Source of the DNA: Mycolicibacterium alvei
GTDB lineage: Bacteria; Actinomycetota; Actinomycetes; Mycobacteriales; Mycobacteriaceae
NCBI RefSeq assembly: GCF_010727325.1
Contig: NZ_AP022565.1
Coordinates: 2,852,001-2,916,000, forward strand
DNA: 64,000 nt
Reading direction: 5' to 3'
Part shown: piece after piece, positions 27,944-37,356 of the stretch
Layout of the letters: every line of letters begins with the position of its first letter
How positions within the stretch are numbered: the stretch's first letter is position 1
Notes under the pieces: generated by a model
Databases searched by the model: none
What the model was told of the DNA's origin: nothing
What the model saw: the letters and a program-made list of their open reading frames with translations, nothing else
Position numbers and translations under genes: made by a program

Positions 27944-28855
27944 CTAAACCAGGCCGGAGATGTTTTCGGGGGTGAGGATTCCGGCGTCGGCCAGTCGGGA
28001 GAAGAACGTCGGTAGTCGCGGATTGTGCCGGGCAGCGGTTTCCAGCAGCCCTTTGGCCTCGCCGGCGCGTCCCCAGCGAGCCTGCAGCACCGCCTCCCAG
28101 AATGTCGCCTCGGGGTTGTCGCCGAGGCGCTCCGCCACTGCCGCCAACGATGCGGCGGCCGAGCGATAGGCGCTGTCGGGTTGCGGCGGGCCAAGAATCG
28201 GACCGTTCGGAGCGAACACCACCTGCGACATGTCGTCGACGGCATCGTTGAGGTCCAGCAGCCGATGCAACTCCCCGATCGGATCGGGATGGTCGTCCAC
28301 CCGCAGATCTCGCACGATGCCATCCCACGGTGCGTCGGTCGGCGCACCGTCGACAACCAGAACCGCGGCGGATTGCCGGCCGCGGATATCACCGCCGGCT
28401 TCATCGGCCGCAAGCAGGCCGGCAACCAGCCGGTGAGCGAGGTCACCGTCGTCACCGTGGAAGCCACGCACCATTGCCTGCGGTACATCTCCGTTGTCGA
28501 GCATGTTACCCAACCCGACGACGTGCTCGCCCCGAGCGACGCCTGCTGAACCGACACATCGTGTGCCGGTGTGGATTCCGAACTCCCCCGCTGCGTCCAG
28601 GAAAGCCACCTGCCTCATCTCACAGTCGGCATCCGCTCCGAGCAGTTGGGCAAGTGCATCCGGCGCGGGACTACCGGCCCGCATCAGCGCCAGACCGCGC
28701 GGCCCGTAACCTCGGACCGCGAACGCCTGCGTCGCCACCACACCGATACCGGCCTCCGCCCATGTCACGACGGAACCGACGCCCAAATAGTGCGACTGCG
28801 ACGCTACGCCGAGCTGCCCCGTGACCGGATCGCGGGCGAGCAGGGAAAATGTCAC
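27944..28855 (-). CDS. DUF1028 family protein
   Basis: Encodes 303 residues. The N-terminal ~210 residues match DUF1028: MTFSLLARDPVTGQLGVASQSH, VTWAEAGIGVVATQA, GNMLDNGDVPQAM, DDHPDPIGELHRLLDL. The C-terminal ~80 residues are TPR-like. DUF1028 is an Ntn-hydrolase-like family of undetermined substrate, often near amidohydrolases and transport systems. Its start overlaps the SCP2 gene stop (ATGA), and it is the last gene of the leftward operon that begins at 32949. It converges on the Mo hydroxylase large subunit gene with 260 bases between, in which I see nothing else. Confidence 0.85.
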   Translation of the reverse strand: MTFSLLARDPVTGQLGVASQSHYLGVGSVVTWAEAGIGVVATQAFAVRGYGPRGLALMRAGSPAPDALAQLLGADADCEMRQVAFLDAAGEFGIHTGTRCVGSAGVARGEHVVGLGNMLDNGDVPQAMVRGFHGDDGDLAHRLVAGLLAADEAGGDIRGRQSAAVLVVDGAPTDAPWDGIVRDLRVDDHPDPIGELHRLLDLNDAVDDMSQVVFAPNGPILGPPQPDSAYRSAAASLAAVAERLGDNPEATFWEAVLQARWGRAGEAKGLLETAARHNPRLPTFFSRLADAGILTPENISGLV

Positions 28856-29241
28856 GAGAAGTCGGTCTCCTCACACAGCTGGGTGAAATGCTTCTTGTAC
28901 TCCGCTGTTTGGGTGATCGGCATCAGCTTGCCGAGTTTGGCCATATCACCGCTTAGCTTGATTCGGCCTTCCATGAACGCCGTCGTCGGCGCCAGTTCGC
29001 CACGCAGCATTGCGACAGAATCGGCGAATGACGACTTCATGGTGCCATCGGCGGCGGGATCATCGCCCAACTGCTGTTCGACAACCCTGCCGTCGCGGAC
29101 ATCGGCGTAGTAGCGGATCTCGCCACCACCGGGTGCATCAGTGAGCCGGTACTGCACCCGCGCCGTTGCTCCCGCGCGCAGTTCGAATGACTGTTGAAGC
29201 TCAGTCTGGCGGGTCAACCATTCCTGAGATGCGTACTTCAT
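28852..29241 (-). CDS. SCP2 sterol-binding domain protein
   Basis: Encodes 129 residues from an ATG at 29241. The pattern is that of a stand-alone SCP-2 domain: FELRAGATARVQYRLTD, then the DGTMKSSFADSVAMLRGEL core and FMEGRIKLSGDMAKLGKLMP near the end. Such proteins bind acyl-CoA or sterol-like lipids and are often found in steroid and lipid catabolic operons. The frame is open far upstream but that part overlaps the 2Fe-2S subunit gene and is not coding. Its presence hints that the pathway's substrate or intermediate is hydrophobic. Confidence 0.8.
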   Translation of the reverse strand: MKYASQEWLTRQTELQQSFELRAGATARVQYRLTDAPGGGEIRYYADVRDGRVVEQQLGDDPAADGTMKSSFADSVAMLRGELAPTTAFMEGRIKLSGDMAKLGKLMPITQTAEYKKHFTQLCEETDFS

Positions 29242-29279
29242 TGGGGCTGCCTCCGTACGTAGTTGATGTGTTCTTGTGG

Positions 29280-29810
29280 TCAGTGGCCGCGGGGAGCGGT
29301 CGCCGGCGATCGTTGGAGCTCGGCGATTCTCTCGGCCACCAATTCTTCGGTCGCGGCGAGAATCGGCGCGTAACCCGTACAGCGGCACAGTGATGAGCTC
29401 AGGTGCCCGCGGATCTGGGTCGACGTCGGACGCCGACCCGCATCGACCTCCGCGAGCAACTCCTCGATCAGAACGACGAAGCCGGGTGTGCAGTAGCCGC
29501 ACTGCAGCCCATGGTGGCGCACCAGGCTCTCCTGCACTTTCGAGGGGCGCCCGGGCGGACTGAGCCCTTCGATCGTGACAATCTCCATGTCGTCGACCTG
29601 AGCGGCCAGCGTCAGGCATGAGCGGGTGGAGCGGGAATCGCAGAGTACGTTGCAGGATCCACACAGCCCCTCGCCGCACCCGATGTGGGTACCGGTCAGT
29701 CCGAGCCGCTCGCGGAGGAAATCGACGAGTGTCATTCGCGCCGGCACGTGAGCTTGAACTGTTCGGCCGTTGACCCGTACTTCGATGTCCAGTCCGTTTG
29801 CCCGGGTCAC
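29280..29810 (-). CDS. Mo hydroxylase 2Fe-2S subunit (CoxS/XdhC-type small subunit)
   Basis: Encodes 176 residues from a GTG at 29810 that overlaps the stop of the FAD subunit (GTGA). The N-terminal plant-type ferredoxin domain holds CGEGLCGSCNVLC; the C-terminal helical domain holds the second cluster with CGYCTPGF and CRCTGYAPI. It passes electrons from the Mo centre to FAD. All expected cysteines are present. Confidence 0.94.
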   Translation of the reverse strand: MTRANGLDIEVRVNGRTVQAHVPARMTLVDFLRERLGLTGTHIGCGEGLCGSCNVLCDSRSTRSCLTLAAQVDDMEIVTIEGLSPPGRPSKVQESLVRHHGLQCGYCTPGFVVLIEELLAEVDAGRRPTSTQIRGHLSSSLCRCTGYAPILAATEELVAERIAELQRSPATAPRGH

Positions 29811-30670
29811 GGCAGATCCTCTCTCAACCGGCGCAGTAGGCGACCGACAACATTGATCGCGAGTCGTTGACGGTGATCGGCGCTGCCGCGTGCGTCACCG
29901 CTGAAGTCGAGTCCTGTGGCCAGCGAGCGGCCGGCGTGCTCGATGGCGGCGTCATCGAGCGATCCAGCCAGGGCCGCGGTGATGTCAGTGGGGGCGAGCA
30001 CCGGCTGCTGCCCCTCGCCGCCCACGCCGATGCGTACATCACTGACCCCGTCACCGTCGATCCGGGCGCTGACCGCGGCGCTCAACAGCGGGGTGTCACC
30101 CGCGCCGCGAATCGTCACCTCGTCGAAATGCCCGATGATGCCCTCGTCAGGTCGGTTGAACCGCACCGTGTGCAACAGCTCGTCGTCAGCCAAGGCGGTG
30201 CGACGTGGGGCGAGAAAGAAGTTCTCCGCAGAGATGTGCCGGACGCCGCGGGTGGAGATCGCGGTGATCTCGCCACCGGTGACCAACAGACACACCCCCA
30301 GTTCTGCGGCCGGGTTGGCGTTTGCCAGGCTGCCGCAGATGGTGCCTCGATTGCGGGTGGTCACCTTACCCACTCGGGGCAGCGCCTGGGCCAGCACACC
30401 GAAACCCGACAGTGCGTGGAACATCTCTGCTGTCCGCTGGGTGACTGCGGCACCCACTCGCAAATCGCCTTCGGTAGTGGATAATTCGTGCAGTTCGGCG
30501 ATTCTGGTGATGTCGATGAGACACCGTGGGCGTTCCTGTCGCCGGACCATTCGTGGCATCAAGCTCTGTCCCCCGGCCAACACCCGGGTGCCATCGGGGT
30601 CGCGACCCAGTTCGGCGCAGGCTTCCTCGACAGTGGTGGCTGCGACATAGTCGAACGGCGCCGGGCGCAT
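29807..30670 (-). CDS. Mo hydroxylase FAD-binding subunit (CoxM-type)
   Basis: Encodes 287 residues from the ATG at 30670, sharing a base with the hydrolase stop (TGATG). Family features are FDYVAATTVEEACAELGRD, the FAD-binding VLAGGQSLMPRMVRR (residues ~35-50) and TRNRGTICGSLANANPAAEL. With the small subunit and the large subunit at 25287 it completes the enzyme. No CoxD, XdhC or other maturation gene was seen in the window, so Mo-cofactor insertion must use genes elsewhere. Confidence 0.94.
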   Translation of the reverse strand: MRPAPFDYVAATTVEEACAELGRDPDGTRVLAGGQSLMPRMVRRQERPRCLIDITRIAELHELSTTEGDLRVGAAVTQRTAEMFHALSGFGVLAQALPRVGKVTTRNRGTICGSLANANPAAELGVCLLVTGGEITAISTRGVRHISAENFFLAPRRTALADDELLHTVRFNRPDEGIIGHFDEVTIRGAGDTPLLSAAVSARIDGDGVSDVRIGVGGEGQQPVLAPTDITAALAGSLDDAAIEHAGRSLATGLDFSGDARGSADHRQRLAINVVGRLLRRLREDLP

Positions 30671-31497
30671 CAACAGCCTCGCACCGTATGGGCTTGGCCG
30701 GGGCGCTCGACGTGATCGAGGTGTGCGGCAAGCAGACCCGCGATCTGTTCTGGATCTTCGATATGAGCCATGTGCCCAAGGCCGGGGAGCACTGTGCAGT
30801 CGGCCTGTAGCGAGGCGGCCAGTGCCGCGCCCAGTTCCGGAGGACAGGTTCGGTCATGTTCACCGGTCAGCACCCGGGCCGGCGCCGTGGTCTGGGCGGC
30901 CGCCGCCGAGACGTCTGAAGTCAGTGCCGCGCGTAGGACCGCCTCGATGACGGCTATGTCCCGGCCCAAGGCCAACCGCACCGATTCTCGCAGCATTTCG
31001 TCATCGGTGTTCGGCCCGAAGCCGACCGCAGCGGCCTGCTCGAAGAACGACTCCAGGCCCACCTGCCGCAGCGCGGCGACTGCGGCTTCGACATCGGAGC
31101 CGGCGGAGGCGGCGCCGATACCCAGTGCCCCACCAATGATTGTCAGCGATGCGACACGATCCGGCTCGGCCGCGGCAAGCGTGACGCACACACCGCCTCC
31201 GAACGAGGCGCCGACCAGGTGGGCCCGGGTGATGCCCACCGCCGACATCGCCGCGCTGACGTCGGCGGCATAGTCAGCAGCACCGTAGCAGCCGCCCGGT
31301 TCCGAACCACCGTGGCCGCGAAGGTCGACGGCGAGGACCTCACGTTCGGTGACCTGGTCGATCACCGATGACCACTGCGTGGCAGCCCCATTGATACCGT
31401 GGACGAACACTACCGGGACGTGCGGCGAATCAGCTTCGCCCCATAGGCAACTGATGCGCCCGGCCGGTCCCGGCACGACGCGTCGCCGCAGGGTCAT
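30670..31497 (-). CDS. Alpha/beta hydrolase
   Basis: Encodes 275 residues from the ATG at 31497 (overlapping the upstream stop as ATGA). Features: VVFVHGINGAATQW oxyanion region, the nucleophile elbow GASFGGG, acid TGEHDRTCPP and catalytic GLGHMAHIEDPE. It would hydrolyse an ester, lactone, C-C bond or similar in the pathway. The upstream extension of the frame lies within the SnoaL-like gene and is not used. Confidence 0.9.
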   Translation of the reverse strand: MTLRRRVVPGPAGRISCLWGEADSPHVPVVFVHGINGAATQWSSVIDQVTEREVLAVDLRGHGGSEPGGCYGAADYAADVSAAMSAVGITRAHLVGASFGGGVCVTLAAAEPDRVASLTIIGGALGIGAASAGSDVEAAVAALRQVGLESFFEQAAAVGFGPNTDDEMLRESVRLALGRDIAVIEAVLRAALTSDVSAAAAQTTAPARVLTGEHDRTCPPELGAALAASLQADCTVLPGLGHMAHIEDPEQIAGLLAAHLDHVERPGQAHTVRGC

Positions 31498-31934
31498 TGT
31501 CCGCTTGTCTGCGCAGGAGCAGGGGCGGAGAAGTGGGTATGGACGATCTCCCACTTGCCGTCGCGGCGGCGCCAGATCTCGGTGGAACGCATACCACCGT
31601 CGTAGGTGCCCACAGCACCGAAATCTGCTTGGTAGCGGCTGAGGTACGTCACCCATGCGACGTCACCCTCCACCTCGACGCGTTCGTCATGGATTTCGGT
31701 GCTCAGCGCCGGTGCGGTCATATTCGCCGACAGCATGTCCCACAACCCGGCGATCTGGTCTTGCCCGATGTAGTTGTGGCCGTTGAGGTTGTACCAAACG
31801 AGTTCGCCGGGGGTGGCGGTCACGCGACGTCTCAGATAGCTGGAGTCAAGGGGGCCGTTGGCGTCGACGAATTCACGGTGCAGTCGCATGATCTCGGCGG
31901 TATCACCCTCGAGCACAGTGGCGCTGTCTGTCAT
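31494..31934 (-). CDS. SnoaL-like / NTF2-fold protein
   Basis: Encodes 146 residues: helical start (TAEIMRLHREFVDANG), central LVWYNLNGHNYIGQDQIAGLW, and the beta-sheet end DVAWVTYLSRYQADF, GMRSTEIWRRRDGKWEIVHTHFS. It belongs to the DUF4440/SnoaL group. It follows the luciferase-like gene by 31 bases and overlaps the hydrolase gene by four. The pairing of a luciferase-like enzyme with a SnoaL-like protein repeats the arrangement at 9413-10986. Confidence 0.8.
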   Translation of the reverse strand: MTDSATVLEGDTAEIMRLHREFVDANGPLDSSYLRRRVTATPGELVWYNLNGHNYIGQDQIAGLWDMLSANMTAPALSTEIHDERVEVEGDVAWVTYLSRYQADFGAVGTYDGGMRSTEIWRRRDGKWEIVHTHFSAPAPAQTSGQ

Positions 31935-31965
31935 CTACGTTCCGTTCTCTCGTGGAAATGTGATG

Positions 31966-32949
31966 TCAAGATGCTGCGGTCATTGCCGGCCGATTCGCGG
32001 CCAGCAACCGGATGACATCGGGCACTTGTTCAGGCGGCATGAACGGCGCCACGGCGATCTCATCGACACCGGTTTCGGCGTAGGCCGCGAGTTTTTCGCC
32101 CACGCCATCGGGCGAGCACACCATCGCCACGGCATCGATCACGTCCGGCGTGAAGACCTTGATCGCCTCGGCCGGGCCGGAGGCCGCCGCCGCCACTAAG
32201 GCTCCGGGCGGGATCGCTCCGGCCGCAAGATATTCGGTGGTACCGGCGTCGAATGACGACAGCAAGGCCGCGACCTGCATCCGCGCGCCCTCGCTGTCGT
32301 CGGTGATGAACGCGGGAATCACCACCGAGACCCGGAAGCTTTCTCGCGTCCGGCCGGTCGCGGCCAGAATCTTTTCGACCGTCTGGACGGTGCGGGACAG
32401 GTAGGCAAGCGACGAGCCGGCACTGAGACAGATACCGTCGGCGTATCGTGCGGCGGTATCCACCATCCGCGGGCGCACCGCCATGATGTCCAATGCCGGT
32501 GGTGCCGCCAGCGGATTCAGCTTGTACTGAGCGAAGCTGAATCCCGGGTATTCCTCGGTGATTTCGCCGCCGGCAAGCGCCGTCTTGAGCGCCTGGTGCA
32601 ACGCGATGGTCGAGGCGATCGGTTTCTCCACCGAGCGCCCCAGCTGGGCGATCATGTCCGGCACGCCGGTGCCTATCGCAGCACGCACCCGGCCGGGGGC
32701 GATCTCGGCCAGCGACGCGAGCTCCATCGCCGCGAGCCCGGGGTGACGGCCCGCGGCGTTGATACCCATCAGCGCCAACTCCAGCCGCTCGGTCTCCCGC
32801 AGGTACAGCGTCGCGGGCACCACAGCATCGTGAGCGCAGATGTGTTCGGCGTACCACACGCCGTCGAACCCGCACTCCTCGGCGGCATGGACAGCCGGCA
32901 GGTCGGCGAGAATCGAGCCGAATCCGGTGAACGACAAACTCAGTCGCAC
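31966..32949 (-). CDS. LLM class flavin/F420-dependent oxidoreductase
   Basis: Encodes 327 residues of the luciferase-like superfamily: LPAVHAAEECGFDGVWYAEHI, RLELALMGINAAGRHPGLAAMELASLAE, and GRVRAAIGTGVPDM. The C-terminal ATGRTRESFRVSVVIPAFITDD region fits mycobacterial F420-dependent members, but cofactor cannot be decided from sequence alone. It is the first gene of a seven-gene leftward unit (32949 to 27944) driven by copy B of the 29-base element, whose end lies 68 bases upstream. Confidence 0.87.
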   Translation of the reverse strand: MRLSLSFTGFGSILADLPAVHAAEECGFDGVWYAEHICAHDAVVPATLYLRETERLELALMGINAAGRHPGLAAMELASLAEIAPGRVRAAIGTGVPDMIAQLGRSVEKPIASTIALHQALKTALAGGEITEEYPGFSFAQYKLNPLAAPPALDIMAVRPRMVDTAARYADGICLSAGSSLAYLSRTVQTVEKILAATGRTRESFRVSVVIPAFITDDSEGARMQVAALLSSFDAGTTEYLAAGAIPPGALVAAAASGPAEAIKVFTPDVIDAVAMVCSPDGVGEKLAAYAETGVDEIAVAPFMPPEQVPDVIRLLAANRPAMTAAS

Positions 32950-33017
32950 TACGTCAAACCCCTTCTATGACCCCGGGACGCGTGGCGCAGATGCCGCACC
33001 GGCTCGGGTGGTGGTCT

Positions 33018-33046
33018 ACGTAACTACATCTGTGACACAGTGTCAA
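33018..33046 (-). promoter_or_regulatory. Shared promoter/operator element, copy B
   Basis: Second copy, read on the minus strand as TTGACAC-TG-TGTCACA, then GA, then TGTAGTTACGT. The core inverted repeat TGACAC-A-GTGTCA lies at 33033-33045. It points at the luciferase-like operon. The adjacent bases 33047-33070 are also nearly identical to those beside copy C (TTTCACTTG, TGTGCGAG), so similarity spans over 50 bases. Reading rightward, TTGCTG and GTTATG 17 bases apart may form a divergent promoter for the amidohydrolase at 33154. Confidence 0.8.
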
Positions 33047-33153
33047 GGTTGCTGTTTCACTTGCTGTGCGAGTTATGCGAAACTCGACCGCATGACCACC
33101 CACCAGGCGGATCTGCACGCACGTCGGCATACTTCCCACCCGGAGGACGACAA

Positions 33154-34362
33154 ATGACCACGCGACTATTGGTCCGCGGTGGCCACGTCTTTGACCCGAT
33201 CGGCGGAAGCGCCGGGCCCGGGGATGTCCTCATCGAGGGCGACCGGATTCTCGATGTCGGAACCGGCTTGGACGCAGACACCGCGATCGACGCCACCGGC
33301 CAACTGGTGGTCCCGGGCTTCATCGACTGCCACGTGCACGTCATGCTCGACGACGTCGACACGTTACGGCTGATCCAGACTCCCTTTTCGCTGAGGTACT
33401 TTCAGGCCGCACGTAACCTGCGCCTGACTTTGCGCGCCGGCGTGACCACAATCCGGGACGCGGCGGGCGCCGACCTCGGTGTCAAGCAGGCGGTCGCCAC
33501 CGGGTTGGTGGACGGTCCCGATATGCAGATCGCCATCGGAATGCTCAGCCAAACCGGCGGGCACGCTGACGAATGGATGCCGTCAGGCGAGTGCGTACAC
33601 GCGCTGTGGCCCACCCACCCGGGCCGGCCATCCACCGTTGTCGACGGCGTGGACGAAATGCGCCGCGCTGTACGCGAACTCGTCCGCGCGGGAGCCGATG
33701 TCATCAAGGTCGCCACCACCGGTGGTGTGATCAGTCCACGCAGCGATCCACGACGTGCACAGTTGGCCGACGATGAACTCGCGGTGATGATGGCCGAGGC
33801 CCGCGCCGCGCACGTCCATGTGATGGCCCACGCCCAGGGCACACAGGGCATCAAGAATGCGATCCGCGCCGGTGTGCGTTCCATCGAACACGGCGTCTAT
33901 CTCGACGATGAAGCCGTCGACATGATGGTCAAGTCCGGAACATGGTTGGTGCCAACACTGTCGGCGCCGCACGCGATCCTGCGGCAGGCCGAGACCTCGG
34001 GCGGCATACCCGAGACGATGCAGGCCAAAGCCGCCGCGGCGCTTGAGGCGCATGAGGCGTCCGTGCGGTGCGCCTACGCGGCAGGCGTCCGAATTGCGAT
34101 GGGCACCGACGCCGGCATTTCCCGCCACGGCGACAACCTGCGCGAGCTCGAATTGATGGGACGGCTGGGGATCTCGGCTGCCGATGCGCTGCGCGCCGCA
34201 TCGACATCGGCGGCCGAATTACTCGATGCCGGCGCGGAGATAGGTGAGCTGGCCCCTGGCAAGCGGGCCGATCTGGTGATCCTGGACGGCTCAGAGATCT
34301 CGGTGGAGGGGCTTTCAGAGCGGGTACGCACGGTGATTCATCGCGGGGTACCGGTCGGGTAG
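33154..34362 (+). CDS. Amidohydrolase (M38/imidazolonepropionase-like)
   Basis: Encodes 402 residues from the ATG at 33154, preceded by CGGAGGA. The two-metal amidohydrolase set is complete: His60 and His62 in DCHVHV, the carboxylated-lysine candidate Lys185 in IKVATTGG, His226 in MAHAQG, His246 in IEHGV and Asp319 in MGTDAG. It should cleave a cyclic or linear amide. The frame is open 5' to 33040, but that part is the conserved regulatory DNA. Shared control with the divergent luciferase-like operon suggests a common pathway. Confidence 0.92.
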   Translation: MTTRLLVRGGHVFDPIGGSAGPGDVLIEGDRILDVGTGLDADTAIDATGQLVVPGFIDCHVHVMLDDVDTLRLIQTPFSLRYFQAARNLRLTLRAGVTTIRDAAGADLGVKQAVATGLVDGPDMQIAIGMLSQTGGHADEWMPSGECVHALWPTHPGRPSTVVDGVDEMRRAVRELVRAGADVIKVATTGGVISPRSDPRRAQLADDELAVMMAEARAAHVHVMAHAQGTQGIKNAIRAGVRSIEHGVYLDDEAVDMMVKSGTWLVPTLSAPHAILRQAETSGGIPETMQAKAAAALEAHEASVRCAYAAGVRIAMGTDAGISRHGDNLRELELMGRLGISAADALRAASTSAAELLDAGAEIGELAPGKRADLVILDGSEISVEGLSERVRTVIHRGVPVG

Positions 34363-34369
34363 GGCCTGA

Positions 34370-35596
<1,227 letters not shown>

Positions 35597-35603
35597 GCAC
35601 GCT

Positions 35604-36089
35604 TCACAACCATTCGTAGCCCTGCTCGGTCCACTCCTCGAACACCAACCACGTACGGCTCGAACGGATTCCGGGCATGCTGTGAATCCGCTCGAGTACG
35701 ACGTCGCGCAGGGTCTGATTGTCGGGGGTGCGCACCATCACCACCACGTCGAAGTCTCCACCGACCAGAGTGAATCGCTCGACATAGCGAAGTGTCTTCA
35801 GCTGCTCAGACAGCCCCCGCCAGGAATCTTGCAGAATCGTCAGAGCGATCAATGCCGAGGTGGAAAGCCCGGCTTTCTCCATGTTTATCCGAGCGGTGAA
35901 ACCCTCGATGACACCGGCCTTTTCCAGCCTCTCGATCCGGGCGTAGACGTGCGTACGGGAGACGTGTGCGCGTTGCGCCAAAGCCAGCATCGACACCCGG
36001 CCGTCCTTGACCAGCTCTCTGATCAACCTCCGGTCGATCTCATCGAGTTGAACGTGTGTCACCGCTTCATCCATCTGTTCACCGCTCAC
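35604..36089 (-). CDS. bkdR: Lrp/AsnC-family regulator
   Basis: Encodes up to 161 residues from a GTG at 36089; an in-frame ATG at 36074 is an alternative. N-terminal AsnC helix-turn-helix: LDEIDRRLIRELVKDGRVSMLALAQRAHVSRTHVYARIERLEKAG (landmarks 15-60). The C-terminal RAM domain has LVGGDFDVVVMVRTPD. It is divergent from the bkd operon and convergent with the dehydrogenase gene. By analogy with BkdR-type proteins it should sense branched-chain amino acids and control both neighbours; the symbol is assigned by context. Confidence 0.85.
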   Translation of the reverse strand: MSGEQMDEAVTHVQLDEIDRRLIRELVKDGRVSMLALAQRAHVSRTHVYARIERLEKAGVIEGFTARINMEKAGLSTSALIALTILQDSWRGLSEQLKTLRYVERFTLVGGDFDVVVMVRTPDNQTLRDVVLERIHSMPGIRSSRTWLVFEEWTEQGYEWL

Positions 36090-36092
36090 CTT

Positions 36093-36119
36093 CGAATGAC
36101 ATTCGAAATGGACATTTCG
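36093..36119. promoter_or_regulatory. Tandem inverted repeats in the Lrp-bkd intergenic region
   Basis: Two overlapping inverted repeats: CGAAT-GAC-ATTCG (36093-36105) and CGAAATG-GA-CATTTCG (36104-36119). They sit immediately upstream of the regulator start and about 113 bases from the bkdA start. This spacing and the AT-rich half-sites fit Lrp operators that wrap DNA. A related ATTCG-T-CGAAT site lies before the dehydrogenase gene. Confidence 0.6.
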
Positions 36120-36231
36120 CCATCTGCGCTAGTGAGAACCAGCAGTTCGTCCGCAGAATCGCCGGACCGATTGTCATTTCACCTGCAACTACGGACGATC
36201 ACAAGACAGAAAGTTACCATTGGAGGACACC

Positions 36232-37356
36232 GTGACGGTGGTCGAATCGACCGACGTATCGCTTTATCAGAAGTTCCTTCCCGCCGACGCGGCAGTGCAG
36301 TTCCTCGGCCCCACCGGTCAGCCGGTCCCCAGCACCGCCCGCTACGCCCGGCCCGACGGTCAGCGATTGGTCGCCATGTATCGCAATATGGTGCTGGGGC
36401 GTCGTTTTGACGAGCAGGCGGCGGCGTTGACGAAACAGGGCCGGCTGGCCGTCTATCCCTCTTCTCGCGGGCAGGAGGCCTGCCAGATCGCGGCAGCGAT
36501 GTGCCTGCGCGCCGAGGACTGGCTCTTCCCGACGTACCGCGATTCGATGGCCCTGTCGGCCCGCGGCATCGACCCCGTCGACATCCTCAGATCACTTGCC
36601 GGCGACTGGCACTGCTGCTTCGATCCCGCACAGCACCACACCGCTCCGCAGTCCACACCGCTGGCCACCCAGCTCCTCCACGCCGCCGGCCTGGCACACG
36701 CCCAGGCCCGCAAGGCCACCGGCGCGGCGGTGTTGGCCCTGTGCGGCGACGGCGCCACCAGCGAAGGCGATTTCCACGAGGCGCTCAACTTCGCCGCGGT
36801 ATTCCGGGCGCCGGTGATCTTCCTGGTGCAGAACAACGGCTTCGCGATCAGCGTTCCGCTGGCACGCCAGTCAGTGGCGCCGTCCCTGGCGCACAAGGGG
36901 GTTGGGTACGGCATCGGCAGTGAGCAGGTCGACGGCAATGATCCTGTTGCCATGCTCGCTGTGATGAACGAAGCCCGAGAATATGTGCTGAACGGGAACG
37001 GGCCGGTGATCGTCGAAGCGCACACGTATCGGGTGTCGGGCCATACCAACGCCGACGACCCGCGCCGGTATCGCACCGACGACGAGGTGACCGAGTGGCT
37101 GGCCCGCGATCCCATCCGACGGCTGGAGATCTACTTGCGCGCCGAAGGCCTCATCGACGACTCCTACGCCGCGGCTGTGGCTTCCGAGGCAGAAGACCTG
37201 GCCACCACGATCCGGGACGGCATGAACCGCGATCGGCCCGTCGAGATCGATGACTTGTTCCGGTATGTCTACGCGGAGCCCACCCCTTCGCTCCGGGAAC
37301 AACAACAGCAGGCGCGCGCCGATTTCACCGCTGAACTCACAGAGGACCGACAATGA
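36232..37356 (+). CDS. bkdA: Branched-chain 2-oxoacid dehydrogenase E1 alpha
   Basis: Encodes 374 residues from the GTG at 36232; the TTG at 36220 that opens the frame contains the GGAGG ribosome site itself. The thiamine diphosphate motif is GDGATSEGDFHEALNFAA ending in NN (about residues 167-195), and phosphorylation-loop-like YRVSGHTNADDPRRYR follows. With E1 beta it decarboxylates 2-oxoisocaproate, 2-oxoisovalerate and 2-oxo-3-methylvalerate. It resembles M. tuberculosis Rv2497c. Confidence 0.94.
   Translation: MTVVESTDVSLYQKFLPADAAVQFLGPTGQPVPSTARYARPDGQRLVAMYRNMVLGRRFDEQAAALTKQGRLAVYPSSRGQEACQIAAAMCLRAEDWLFPTYRDSMALSARGIDPVDILRSLAGDWHCCFDPAQHHTAPQSTPLATQLLHAAGLAHAQARKATGAAVLALCGDGATSEGDFHEALNFAAVFRAPVIFLVQNNGFAISVPLARQSVAPSLAHKGVGYGIGSEQVDGNDPVAMLAVMNEAREYVLNGNGPVIVEAHTYRVSGHTNADDPRRYRTDDEVTEWLARDPIRRLEIYLRAEGLIDDSYAAAVASEAEDLATTIRDGMNRDRPVEIDDLFRYVYAEPTPSLREQQQQARADFTAELTEDRQ

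Noticed and set aside
33040..33153. N-terminal extension of the amidohydrolase, and a similar frame at 52129, both starting MSR..FHLLCE, considered as conserved leader peptides
   Set aside because: The similarity comes from conserved promoter-flank DNA. The two frames diverge directly afterwards and the corresponding frame at copy A stops after eight codons, so DNA-level conservation is the simpler explanation.
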